A model generated the notes under the pieces. It was not told the DNA's origin. It saw nothing but the letters and a program-made list of their open reading frames with translations, and did no database searches. Shown one piece after another: positions 57,140-64,000 of a DNA stretch of 64,000 nt. The translations under genes and the position numbers were made by a program. Source of the DNA: Luteimonas aestuarii (GTDB lineage: Bacteria > Pseudomonadota > Gammaproteobacteria > Xanthomonadales > Xanthomonadaceae); assembly GCF_004357985.1 (NCBI RefSeq), contig NZ_SMTF01000017.1, forward strand, positions 1-64,000. Direction: 5' to 3'. The number at the start of each line of letters is the position of its first letter. Position 1 is the first letter of the stretch.

Positions 57140-58192
57140 ATGTCCCGACCCCTCCCCCTTCCCGTCGAGCCTGCCGCGGCATCCACGTGGCCGGCGCCGT
57201 TCCTGCTGTACCTGGGCAATGCGCATGACGACCTGGCCGGCAAGACCGCGCGCGGGCTGGCCTTCTGGCGGCCGGAGCTGTGCGTGGGCCAGTTCCGCGA
57301 CCGCGACTGCAAGACCACGCTGGGCATCACCGACCTGGACTTCGCGCAGGCGCGGGCCGCCGGCGCCAACACCATGGTCGTCGGCGTGGCCAATGCCGGC
57401 GGACGCATGGACGAGCGCACGATCGAGCACGTGGTGGCGGCGCTGGACGCGGGCATGAACGTCGCTTCCGGGCTGCACCAGCGGCTCGACTCGCAGCCGC
57501 GCATCGTCGAGGCGGCACGCCGCAACGGCCGCAGCCTGTTCGATGCGCGCAACCCGCCGCCCACGCCGGTGGGCAACGGCCTGCCGCGCGCCGGCCGCCG
57601 CCTGCTCACCGTCGGCACCGACTGCTCCACCGGCAAGATGTACACCACGCTGGCGCTGGAAAAGGAGATGCGGGCGCGCGGAATGGCCGCGGACTTCCGC
57701 GCCACCGGCCAGACCGGCATCTTCATCGCCGGCCACGGCATTCCGATCGACGCCGTGGTCGCGGACTTCATCTCCGGCGGCATCGAATGGCTGTCGCCCG
57801 CGCGCGACGACGACGGCTGGGACCTGATCGAGGGCCAGGGCTCGCTGTTCCATCCGTCGTACGCGGGCGTGTCGATCGGCCTGCTGCACGGCGCGCAGCC
57901 GGACGCGCTGGTGCTGTGCCACGAACCCGGACGCGCGCACATGCGCGGCCTGCCGCATTACGCCGTGCCCAGCCTGCAGGCCACGCTGGAAGCGAACCTC
58001 GCCGCGGCGCACCTGACCAATGCCGAGGCCCGCTTCGTCGGCATCGCGCTCAACACGGCGCGGATGTCGGAACAGGACGCCGAGCGCGCCTGCCGCAGCG
58101 CCGAGGACCAGTTGGGCCTGCCGGCGCAGGATCCGGTGCGCCACGGCGTGTCCCGCATCGTCGACCATGTGATCGCATGCTTCCCGAACTGA
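57140..58192 (+). CDS. DgcN/DUF1611-family N-acetyltransferase-like protein
   Basis: A 350-residue cytosolic protein of the DUF1611 family: ATP-binding-type loop GTDCSTGKMYTT (159-170), TGQTGIFIAGHGIPIDAVVADF (shown in parts: TGQTGI, GHGIPIDAVV) and GQGSLFHPSYAGVS, the family hallmarks. A DUF1611 protein paired with a dipeptide-epimerase-like partner was characterised as DgcN (D-glutamate N-acetyltransferase) in D-glutamate catabolism; the same pair is found here. It is the first gene of the unit, divergent from rsgA, and overlaps the next gene by 16 bases. Confidence 0.85.
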   Translation: MSRPLPLPVEPAAASTWPAPFLLYLGNAHDDLAGKTARGLAFWRPELCVGQFRDRDCKTTLGITDLDFAQARAAGANTMVVGVANAGGRMDERTIEHVVAALDAGMNVASGLHQRLDSQPRIVEAARRNGRSLFDARNPPPTPVGNGLPRAGRRLLTVGTDCSTGKMYTTLALEKEMRARGMAADFRATGQTGIFIAGHGIPIDAVVADFISGGIEWLSPARDDDGWDLIEGQGSLFHPSYAGVSIGLLHGAQPDALVLCHEPGRAHMRGLPHYAVPSLQATLEANLAAAHLTNAEARFVGIALNTARMSEQDAERACRSAEDQLGLPAQDPVRHGVSRIVDHVIACFPN

Positions 58193-59223
58193 CCGTCGAA
58201 GCCGTCCACTGGCCGCTGTCCACGCCGTTCCGCATCTCGCGCGGCGTGAAGGACGCCGCCGACGTGGTGGTGGTGGCCATCCGCGACGGTGCGCGCGTCG
58301 GCCGCGGCGAAGCGGTGCCCTATGCGCGCTACGGCGAAACCACCGCCTCGGTGATCGAACAGGTCGAACTGGCGCGCAGCGCCGTGGCGGCGCGGCTCGA
58401 CCGACGCCAGCTGCAATCCCTGCTGCCGCCGGGCGCGGCGCGCAATGCGCTGGACTGCGCGCTGTGGGACCTCGAATCGCAGCGCCACCGCACGCCGGTG
58501 TCCACCCTGCTCGGACGCACGCCGCTGTCCGCGATACACAGCGCGCAGACGGTCAGCCTGGACACGCCGGAGCGGATGGCGCGCGCCGCCGCGCAGCTCG
58601 CGCACCTGGACCTGGTGAAGATCAAGGTGGCCGATGCAGACCCGGCCACGCTGATCCGTGCCGTGCGCAGCCAGGTGCCGCGCGCGCGGCTGATCGTCGA
58701 CCCCAACGAAAGCTGGACGCTGGAACTGCTGGCATCGCTGCAGCCGGCGCTGCAGGAGGCGCGCGTGGACCTGGTGGAACAGCCGCTGCCCGCGGGCATG
58801 GACGAGGCCCTGCTCGGGTTCGAGTCGCGCATCCGCCTGTGCGCCGACGAGTCCTGCCATGTCGCCGAGGACCTGCCGCGCCTGCGCGGCCGCTACCAGG
58901 TGGTGAACATCAAGCTGGACAAGACCGGCGGCCTCAGCGCCGCGATGGAGTTGCACGCCTCGGCGCGCGCGCAGGGCTTCGGCATCATGGTCGGCTGCAT
59001 GATCTGCTCGTCGCTGGCGGTGGCGCCCGCGCTGCACGTGGCGCGCGATGCAGAGTTCGTCGACCTCGACGGCCCGCTGTGGCTGCGCGACGACCATGCC
59101 GGCGGCGTCACGCGGCGCGATGGCCTGCTGCAGCCGCCGTCGCCCGCGCTGTGGGGCGGCGGCCTGTCGGCGGCGACGCAGCCAGGCGACACCGCGCCTC
59201 GCCACGCCGCCACGGCGACATGA
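58177..59223 (+). CDS. DgcA-like epimerase/racemase (enolase superfamily)
   Basis: A 348-residue cytosolic enzyme of the enolase superfamily, dipeptide-epimerase-like. The acid/base lysines are KIK (148-150) and KLDK (246-249); the metal ligands are D175 (VDPNE), E201 (EQPLP) and D224 (ADES). In the known pathway DgcA turns N-acetyl-D-glutamate into the L form; dipeptide epimerase activity is the alternative. Its ATG lies inside the end of the DgcN-like gene and its stop overlaps the next start (ATGA). The last 25 residues are a Pro/Ala-rich tail not needed for the fold. Confidence 0.85.
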   Translation: MLPELTVEAVHWPLSTPFRISRGVKDAADVVVVAIRDGARVGRGEAVPYARYGETTASVIEQVELARSAVAARLDRRQLQSLLPPGAARNALDCALWDLESQRHRTPVSTLLGRTPLSAIHSAQTVSLDTPERMARAAAQLAHLDLVKIKVADADPATLIRAVRSQVPRARLIVDPNESWTLELLASLQPALQEARVDLVEQPLPAGMDEALLGFESRIRLCADESCHVAEDLPRLRGRYQVVNIKLDKTGGLSAAMELHASARAQGFGIMVGCMICSSLAVAPALHVARDAEFVDLDGPLWLRDDHAGGVTRRDGLLQPPSPALWGGGLSAATQPGDTAPRHAATAT

Positions 59224-60851
59224 CGGCGGCCGGCAACCGTCGCATCGCCCTGTCCTGTGGCCTGCTGGCCACCGCACTGATGGTTGCCGCCTGCGCGGGC
59301 GGCCCGCCGGCCCCGCGCACGCCGGTGGACCTGCTGCTGTCCGGCGGACTGGTGTTCGATGGCAGCGACGCCCCCGGCCGCGTCGCCGACGTGGTGGTCG
59401 ACGGCGGACGCATCGTGGCCGTGGGGCCCGACGCCGGGCGACGCCATGCACCGCGACGCACGATCGATGCCACCGGGCTGGTGGTCGCGCCGGGCTTCAT
59501 CGATCCACATACGCACCCGGACAGCTACATCCGTTCCGACGATCCCGCGGCACGGCGCAACCTGCCGTGGCTGTTCCAGGGCGTGACCACGATCTTCATC
59601 GGCGTCGACGGCGGCGGCACGCCGGACGTCGCCGACGACCACGCCTGGTTCGAACGCCACGGCACGGGCACCCACATCGCGTCCTATGTCGGCGTCAGCC
59701 CGGTGCGTGCGCGCGTGCTGGGACAGGATGCGCGTGCGCCGGACGCGGCCGAACTCGACGCGATGCGTGCGCTGGTGGCGAAAGGCATGTGCGAGGGCGC
59801 GTTCGGCCTGTCGTCCGGGCTGTTCTATACGCCGCAGGGCTTTGCCGACACCCCGGAAGTGATCGCGCTTGCGCGGGAAGCGGCCACGCGCGGTGGCCGC
59901 TACGACACGCACCATCGCGACGAGTCGTCCTACGACATCGGCCTGCTGGCCTCGATCGACGAAGCCATCGCCATCGGCCGCGAGGCCGGGCTGCCGGTGC
60001 ACATCGCGCACATCAAGGCGCTGGGGCTGGACGTGCACGGGCAGGCGGCGGCGGTGATCGATCGCGTCGAACGCGCGCGCGCCGGGGGCCTGCAGGTCAC
60101 CGCCGACCAGTACCCGTGGCTGGCGTCGGGCACGCGATTCGGCGCCACGCTGCTGCCGCCGTGGGCGGTGGACGGCGGGCGCGCCGCCCTGTTCGCGCGG
60201 CTGGACGATCCCGCCGACGCCGCGCGCATCCGCGCCGACATGGCCGACAACCTGCGCCGTCGCGGCGGGCCTGGCGCGCTGCTGCTGACCAGCCAGGGCT
60301 TCCCGTGGTCGGGGCGCACGCTGCAGGACATGGCCACCGAGTGGAACCTCGATCCGGTGGAGGCCGCGCTGCGCATCCTCACCGAAGGCGGCATCGAAGG
60401 TCCGGGCGGTTCGCAGCGCGTGGCCTCGTTCAACATGGACAAGGCCGACGTGGACCTGTTCATGCAGCAGCCGTGGGTGGTCACCGCGTCCGACGGCAGC
60501 AACGGCCACCCGCGCCAGTACGCCACCTTCCCGGAAAAGTACGCGCGCTTCGTGCGCAGCGAGGGCGTGATCACGCTGCAGGATTTCATCCATCGCTCCA
60601 CCGGGCTGACGGCGACGATCATGGGCCTGCGCGACCGCGGCTTCCTGCGCGCCGGGCAGTTCGCCGACGTGGTGGTGTTCGATCCCCAAACCTTCGCGCC
60701 CAAGGCAGACTATGCCAACCCGCGGGTGCTCTCGACCGGCGTGGCGTACCTGCTGGTCGACGGCGTGCCTGCGATCGATGGTGGCGAAGCGACCGACGTG
60801 CGCGCCGGGCGCGTGCTGCGCCACGTGCCGCCGGCAGGCAGTTGCCCCTGA
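59220..60851 (+). CDS. N-acyl-D-amino-acid deacylase family lipoprotein
   Basis: A 543-residue metal-dependent amidohydrolase anchored as a lipoprotein (lipobox MVAAC, Cys25). The metal site begins with HTH (97-99) in GFIDPHTHPD; THHRDESS, IAHIKALG and SDGSNGHPRQYATF follow, as in D-aminoacylase. It is translationally coupled to the DgcA-like gene (ATGA overlap) but acts outside the cytosol, so it could release D-glutamate (or another D-amino acid) from N-acyl or peptidic precursors for the GltS-like importer encoded next. A Tat-exported relative is at 19016-20584. Confidence 0.88.
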   Translation: MTAAGNRRIALSCGLLATALMVAACAGGPPAPRTPVDLLLSGGLVFDGSDAPGRVADVVVDGGRIVAVGPDAGRRHAPRRTIDATGLVVAPGFIDPHTHPDSYIRSDDPAARRNLPWLFQGVTTIFIGVDGGGTPDVADDHAWFERHGTGTHIASYVGVSPVRARVLGQDARAPDAAELDAMRALVAKGMCEGAFGLSSGLFYTPQGFADTPEVIALAREAATRGGRYDTHHRDESSYDIGLLASIDEAIAIGREAGLPVHIAHIKALGLDVHGQAAAVIDRVERARAGGLQVTADQYPWLASGTRFGATLLPPWAVDGGRAALFARLDDPADAARIRADMADNLRRRGGPGALLLTSQGFPWSGRTLQDMATEWNLDPVEAALRILTEGGIEGPGGSQRVASFNMDKADVDLFMQQPWVVTASDGSNGHPRQYATFPEKYARFVRSEGVITLQDFIHRSTGLTATIMGLRDRGFLRAGQFADVVVFDPQTFAPKADYANPRVLSTGVAYLLVDGVPAIDGGEATDVRAGRVLRHVPPAGSCP

Positions 60852-60905
60852 ACCACGACGGCGGTCGCCACGCCGCCGCCCGCACACCACAGGACACCCT
60901 TGCCG

Positions 60906-62099
60906 ATGCTGCAACTCGACGCGGTCCAGACCCTCGCCTTCGCCGGCCTCGCCCTGTTCCTCGGCTACGGCCTGTGTCGCTGGATCCCGGTGCTGGGCCG
61001 CTACAACCTGCCGCCGCCGGTGATCGGCGGGCTGGTGGTGGCGCTGGTCGCCTGGGCCGCGTATGCGCGCGAGACCACGCTGTTCACGCTGGACACCAGC
61101 CTGCAGGCGCCGTTGATGATCGCGTTCTTCACCAGCATCGGGCTCAACGCCAGCCTGTCGCTGCTGAAGATCAGCGGCAGGCAGGTGCTGGTGTTCCTGC
61201 TGCTGGCCAGCGGCTTCGCGGTGGTGCAGAACCTGGTGGGCATCCTGGTCGCCAGCGGCTTCGGCCTGCCGCCGCTGTTCGGCGTGCTGGCCGGCTCGAC
61301 CACGCTGGCCGGCGGCCCGGCGACGGGACTCGCGTTCGCGCCGCTGTTCGAGGAAGCCGGCGTGGTCGGCGCGGAGTCGATCGCGGTGGCCTCGGCGATG
61401 GCCGGCATCGTGCTGGGTGGCCTGCTGGGCGGGCCGGTGATCACGGTGCTGATCCGCCGGTTCCAGCTGGTCTCCTCGCGCCCGCATGACCACCACGCCC
61501 CGGACGAAGCGGTCATTGCCTCCGCAAACACCGACCACCAGCGCGAGTTCGCCGCGCTCAAGGGCATCGTGGTGATCCTGATCGCGATGTGGCTGGGGGC
61601 GTGGGTCAGCCGCTGGATCTCCACCACCGGCATCACCCTGCCCGCCTACGTGGGCGCGATGCTGGTCGGCGCGCTGGTGCGCAACATCGACGACGCCACC
61701 GGCTGGATCAAGCTGCCGACCGCCACCACCGACCTGATCGGCAACGTCTGCCTGGCGCTGTTCCTGTCGGTGGCGCTGATGAACCTGCGGCTGTGGGAAC
61801 TGGCCGGCCTGGCGCTGCCGCTGCTGGTCAACCTGGGCGTGCAGGCGGCGCTGGTGGCGCTGTTCTGCGTGGTGGTGTTCCGGGTGATGGGCCGCGACTA
61901 CGACGCCGCGGTGATGGGCGGCGGCTTCATCGGCTTCATGCTCGGCACCACCGCCAACGCGATGGCGGTGATGCGCACCCTGGTCGAGCGCTACGGCATG
62001 GCCCCGCGCGCCTTCCTGGTCGCGCCGCTGGTCGGTGCGTTCTTCATCGATTTCTCGAATGCGCTGGTGATCACGACGTTCATCAATCTGTGGAAGTAG
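60906..62099 (+). CDS. gltS: sodium/glutamate symporter family protein
   Basis: A 397-residue inner-membrane transporter with about ten to twelve helices in two inverted halves. GSTTLAGGPATGLAFAP and GGGFIGFMLGTTANAMAVM are the two reentrant glycine-rich loops typical of GltS, with YNLPPPVIGGLVVAL near the front and PLVGAFFIDFSNA near the end. GltS imports glutamate (L and, in some species, D) with sodium. ATG at 60906, two codons after a TTG, is preferred. It completes the DgcN-DgcA-deacylase unit, 54 bases after the deacylase stop. Confidence 0.92.
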   Translation: MLQLDAVQTLAFAGLALFLGYGLCRWIPVLGRYNLPPPVIGGLVVALVAWAAYARETTLFTLDTSLQAPLMIAFFTSIGLNASLSLLKISGRQVLVFLLLASGFAVVQNLVGILVASGFGLPPLFGVLAGSTTLAGGPATGLAFAPLFEEAGVVGAESIAVASAMAGIVLGGLLGGPVITVLIRRFQLVSSRPHDHHAPDEAVIASANTDHQREFAALKGIVVILIAMWLGAWVSRWISTTGITLPAYVGAMLVGALVRNIDDATGWIKLPTATTDLIGNVCLALFLSVALMNLRLWELAGLALPLLVNLGVQAALVALFCVVVFRVMGRDYDAAVMGGGFIGFMLGTTANAMAVMRTLVERYGMAPRAFLVAPLVGAFFIDFSNALVITTFINLWK

Positions 62100-62300
62100 G
62101 CCGGCGGGGCACTTTTCCTTGCTGGTCCGCTGCGAAGCGAATGGTGCTGCCGGTTAAGGCAAGAGCGTTCCGCCCTGAAGGGCGGGTTACTTTCCTTGCT
62201 GGCACCCTGCGCAGCGAACGGCGAAGCCGGTCAAGAAAGTAACCAAAGAAATGCCTTCCCCGGTCAGAGCTAACCGGTTTTGTCGGTCTCGGCGGGATTT

Positions 62301-62328
62301 TTCGACAGGACGTCCATGTCCTGTCGAA
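62301..62328. repeat. inverted repeat, 11-bp stem
   Basis: TTCGACAGGAC-gtccat-GTCCTGTCGAA, perfect, preceded by TTTTT. A candidate terminator or part of the repeat block. Confidence 0.5.
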
Positions 62329-62496
62329 GAACGGCTGGCTTGTCCGCTTCGCGGCCAGGTCCGGCCCGCGCTTGCGGCGCGGGCGTTCGCCAATGCGCGC
62401 GCCAATCGCGCGCAAGCGCGCATCGGCTCACCCATGCCAGCCACCCTGCGGGTCTTCCGGCAATGTTGCTGCTCAACATAGATCAACAACCCCAAC

Positions 62497-62530
62497 AGCC
62501 ATCATCCCGGCGAAAGCCGGGATGATGGCT
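62497..62530. repeat. REP-like inverted repeat, 15-bp stem
   Basis: AGCCATCATCCCGGC-gaaa-GCCGGGATGATGGCT, perfect 15-bp stem with a GAAA tetraloop. The ATCCCGGCGAAAGCCGGGAT core is a frequent palindromic repeat in this bacterial family. Confidence 0.65.
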
Positions 62531-62578
62531 TTAGAGGCTTTGTGGTGAATCGCGATGACACCGTCCAGATCCGTAGGG

Positions 62579-62604
62579 CGCCGCACAAGGATGTGCGGCG
62601 TTTT
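62579..62604 (+). terminator. rho-independent terminator
   Basis: CGCCGCACA/TGTGCGGCG with an AGGA loop, followed by TTTT on the plus strand. It is about 480 bases after the gltS stop and may end that transcript or belong to the repeat block. Confidence 0.55.
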
Positions 62605-63059
62605 CCGATCGAACCAGGATGGGGGGGGCGGAAAGTCCCGTCGCTCTACCCGACGCAACGTTCGCTCTGATCGGGGAAAGCGTTTTTCTTTGGTTCGCTG
62701 CTTTGACTCGCGCCTCCGGCGCTCGCCCTTCGGGCCGGCTTCGCCGTTCGCGAGCACTGCGTGCTCGCAGTGACGCTTCTTAAAGGAAATGAACCCGCCG
62801 AAGGCGAAGTATTTTGGTCTGTTCGATGCCATCGAGGACACAGGGCAACGTCGCGCACCATGGCCCGGGACAAACCCGATCGCACGGAACGAACATCCCG
62901 ATCCGACCATGCACCGCCACGCTCGAAATCGAACCCCGGACGGATCAACTTCACGATCTCCCGCAGGTCCGCAGGCACGTCCTGCACCTTCCCAGGCATT
63001 TCCCCGGACCGCAGTGGGCTTGCGCCAGGATGACAGGCACGCACGCATTCAGTGCCGCC

Positions 63060-63085
63060 AAAAAAGGGCGGCCCGTAGGCCGCCC
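63060..63085 (-). terminator. rho-independent terminator, right TonB receptor
   Basis: GGGCGGCC/GGCCGCCC, eight perfect pairs with a four-base loop; on the minus strand it is followed by TTTTTT. It lies 25 bases after the stop of the receptor gene. Confidence 0.8.
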
Positions 63086-63109
63086 AACGCTCGCGCGTCG
63101 CGCGGGGGT

Positions 63110-64000
63110 TCAGTCGAACGACTTGGTCACGGTGAGGAAGTAGCCGCGGCCCAGCACGTTGTGCACCGATGAATAGAAGCCGAGCGCGGTGGTGGAGATC
63201 GGCGGGTCGCGGTCGGTGACGTTGCGCACGGTCAGGCGGATGCGGCTGCCGTCGAGGAAGTTGCCCACGTCGCGGAAGCGACGCTCCACGTACACGTCCG
63301 CCGTGGTCCAGCTGGGGATCTGGAAGCGGTTGCCGTCCGCGTCCAGCGCGCCGGTGGACTCGAACGGTCCGACGTAGCGGAAATGCGTGCCGGTCAGCCA
63401 GTCGCTGTAGCGCCACGACGCGTTGAACGTGCCGCGCCACTCCGGCGTGCCGTTGATGCCGAGCAGGTTGCCCGCGCTGCTGAGGCGGAAGCCGTCGTTG
63501 ATGATGCCCGACTGCTGCGCGGCGAGGATGATCTCTTCGTCCTCGGCCGGCTGCTGGGTGCGTTCGATCAGGCGCGAGGCATTGGCACTGAAGTTGAAGG
63601 TGCCCGCGGCATCGGTGTTGACGCGCCAGGTGGCACCGAAGTCGATGCCCCGCGTGGTGCGCGGCAGGCGGTTGATGTAGCGGTCGTTGACCACCGACAC
63701 ATTGCCCACCGGCGTCAGGCCGGTGCCGGCGAAGTCGGCGATGCGCGTGTCGTCCGGATCGAAGCGCACCACGTTCGGGTTGGACGAGCCCTGCATGCGT
63801 GCCAGGTAGTCCAGCGCCAGCTGGGTCTGTTCGCCATAGATGCCGATCACGTCCTCCTGCTTGATCACCCAGTAGTCGGCGGTCAGCGTCAGCCGGCCCG
63901 ATGCGCGCGGGATGAAGGCCGGGGCGAACACGAACCCGACCGAATAGGCATCGGAGGTTTCCGGCTTGAGGTCGCGGTTGCCGGTACGGTCTGCCTGCGT
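63110..64000 (-). CDS. TonB-dependent receptor, C-terminal part (runs off the right edge)
   Basis: 297 codons of a barrel, open at the window end. Strands such as FVFAPAFIPR, LTLTADYWVIKQED and the closing GYFLTVTKSF(D) are typical, and the layout (VGNVSVVNDRYIN, then TTRGIDFGATWRV and a late WRYSDWLTGTHFRYVG) closely parallels the receptor at 47792-50893, so both are of the same subfamily. The 5' part, with signal peptide and plug, is outside. Its position beside the D-glutamate-type unit would fit a supplier of the substrate across the outer membrane, but the opposite strand and the 1-kb gap make this only a suggestion. Confidence 0.85.
   Translation of the reverse strand, partial: TQADRTGNRDLKPETSDAYSVGFVFAPAFIPRASGRLTLTADYWVIKQEDVIGIYGEQTQLALDYLARMQGSSNPNVVRFDPDDTRIADFAGTGLTPVGNVSVVNDRYINRLPRTTRGIDFGATWRVNTDAAGTFNFSANASRLIERTQQPAEDEEIILAAQQSGIINDGFRLSSAGNLLGINGTPEWRGTFNASWRYSDWLTGTHFRYVGPFESTGALDADGNRFQIPSWTTADVYVERRFRDVGNFLDGSRIRLTVRNVTDRDPPISTTALGFYSSVHNVLGRGYFLTVTKSFD

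Larger units (their letters stand above)
62100..63109. other. 1-kb repeat-rich non-coding region
   Basis: No gene is supported. The left part has GGGTTACTTTCCTTGCTGGC and, about 50 bases on, AAGAAAGTAACCAAAGAAAT, which can pair; the region then has strong inverted repeats at 62301-62328, 62497-62530 and 62579-62600, and a further TTTCTTTGGTTCGCTGCTTTG stretch near 62690 that echoes the first part in the other direction. Such blocks are common in Xanthomonadaceae intergenic DNA. Confidence 0.5.

Overview
The window looks like chromosomal DNA of a high-GC gammaproteobacterium of the Lysobacteraceae/Xanthomonadaceae (Lysobacter or Luteimonas type). The basis is gene content: an XAC0095-type small protein, a DUF6491-like secreted protein, many lipoproteins and TonB-dependent receptors, a homodimeric pyruvate dehydrogenase E1, a malic enzyme fused to a phosphotransacetylase-like domain, YaeQ and RcnB-type proteins. 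No rRNA, tRNA, CRISPR array or intact insertion sequence was seen. All names are family-level readings from motifs; no database search was possible.

Layout. 1-26.2 kb is ordinary chromosome made mostly of single genes: YCII protein, secreted proteins, serine hydrolases, PepSY and RcnB proteins, an FMN reductase, a beta-propeller lipoprotein, a beta-barrel porin-like protein, a methyltransferase, YaeQ, a GAF protein, a D-aminoacylase, a metallo-hydrolase divergent from a TetR regulator with a palindrome between them, and an S41 peptidase. Two genes here are frameshifted (11677-12208 and 13010-13573). 26.2-31.9 kb is an accessory island, visibly AT-richer, holding a modified-DNA-type HNH endonuclease with a membrane partner on the plus strand, and on the minus strand a tightly coupled trio: a winged-helix/PD-(D/E)XK-like protein, a Hanks-type protein kinase and an unrecognised TIM-barrel-like protein. 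The trio starts on the stop codon of a 100-codon decayed copy of the 3' end of aceE; the intact aceE lies 6.5 kb further on. This trio is the best candidate in the window for an undescribed (possibly defence) system.

32-47.8 kb: an SLC13-type transporter, a lipoprotein-gene fragment, glutaminase, a TPR protein, a decayed hicAB pair, aceE, a CHASE3-like histidine kinase with two single-domain receivers, malic enzyme and an alpha/beta hydrolase. 47.8-57 kb: a TonB-dependent receptor, a hybrid sensor kinase, a LuxR-type response regulator, an S41 lipoprotein and rsgA. 57-62.1 kb: a compact four-gene unit (DgcN-like, DgcA-like, D-aminoacylase lipoprotein, GltS-like) that reads as D-glutamate or N-acyl-D-amino-acid salvage. 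About 1 kb of repeat-rich non-coding DNA follows, then the 3' part of a second TonB-dependent receptor that runs off the right edge.

Limits: starts were chosen by ribosome-binding sites and overlaps, several are GTG or TTG, and frameshifts could be sequence errors.
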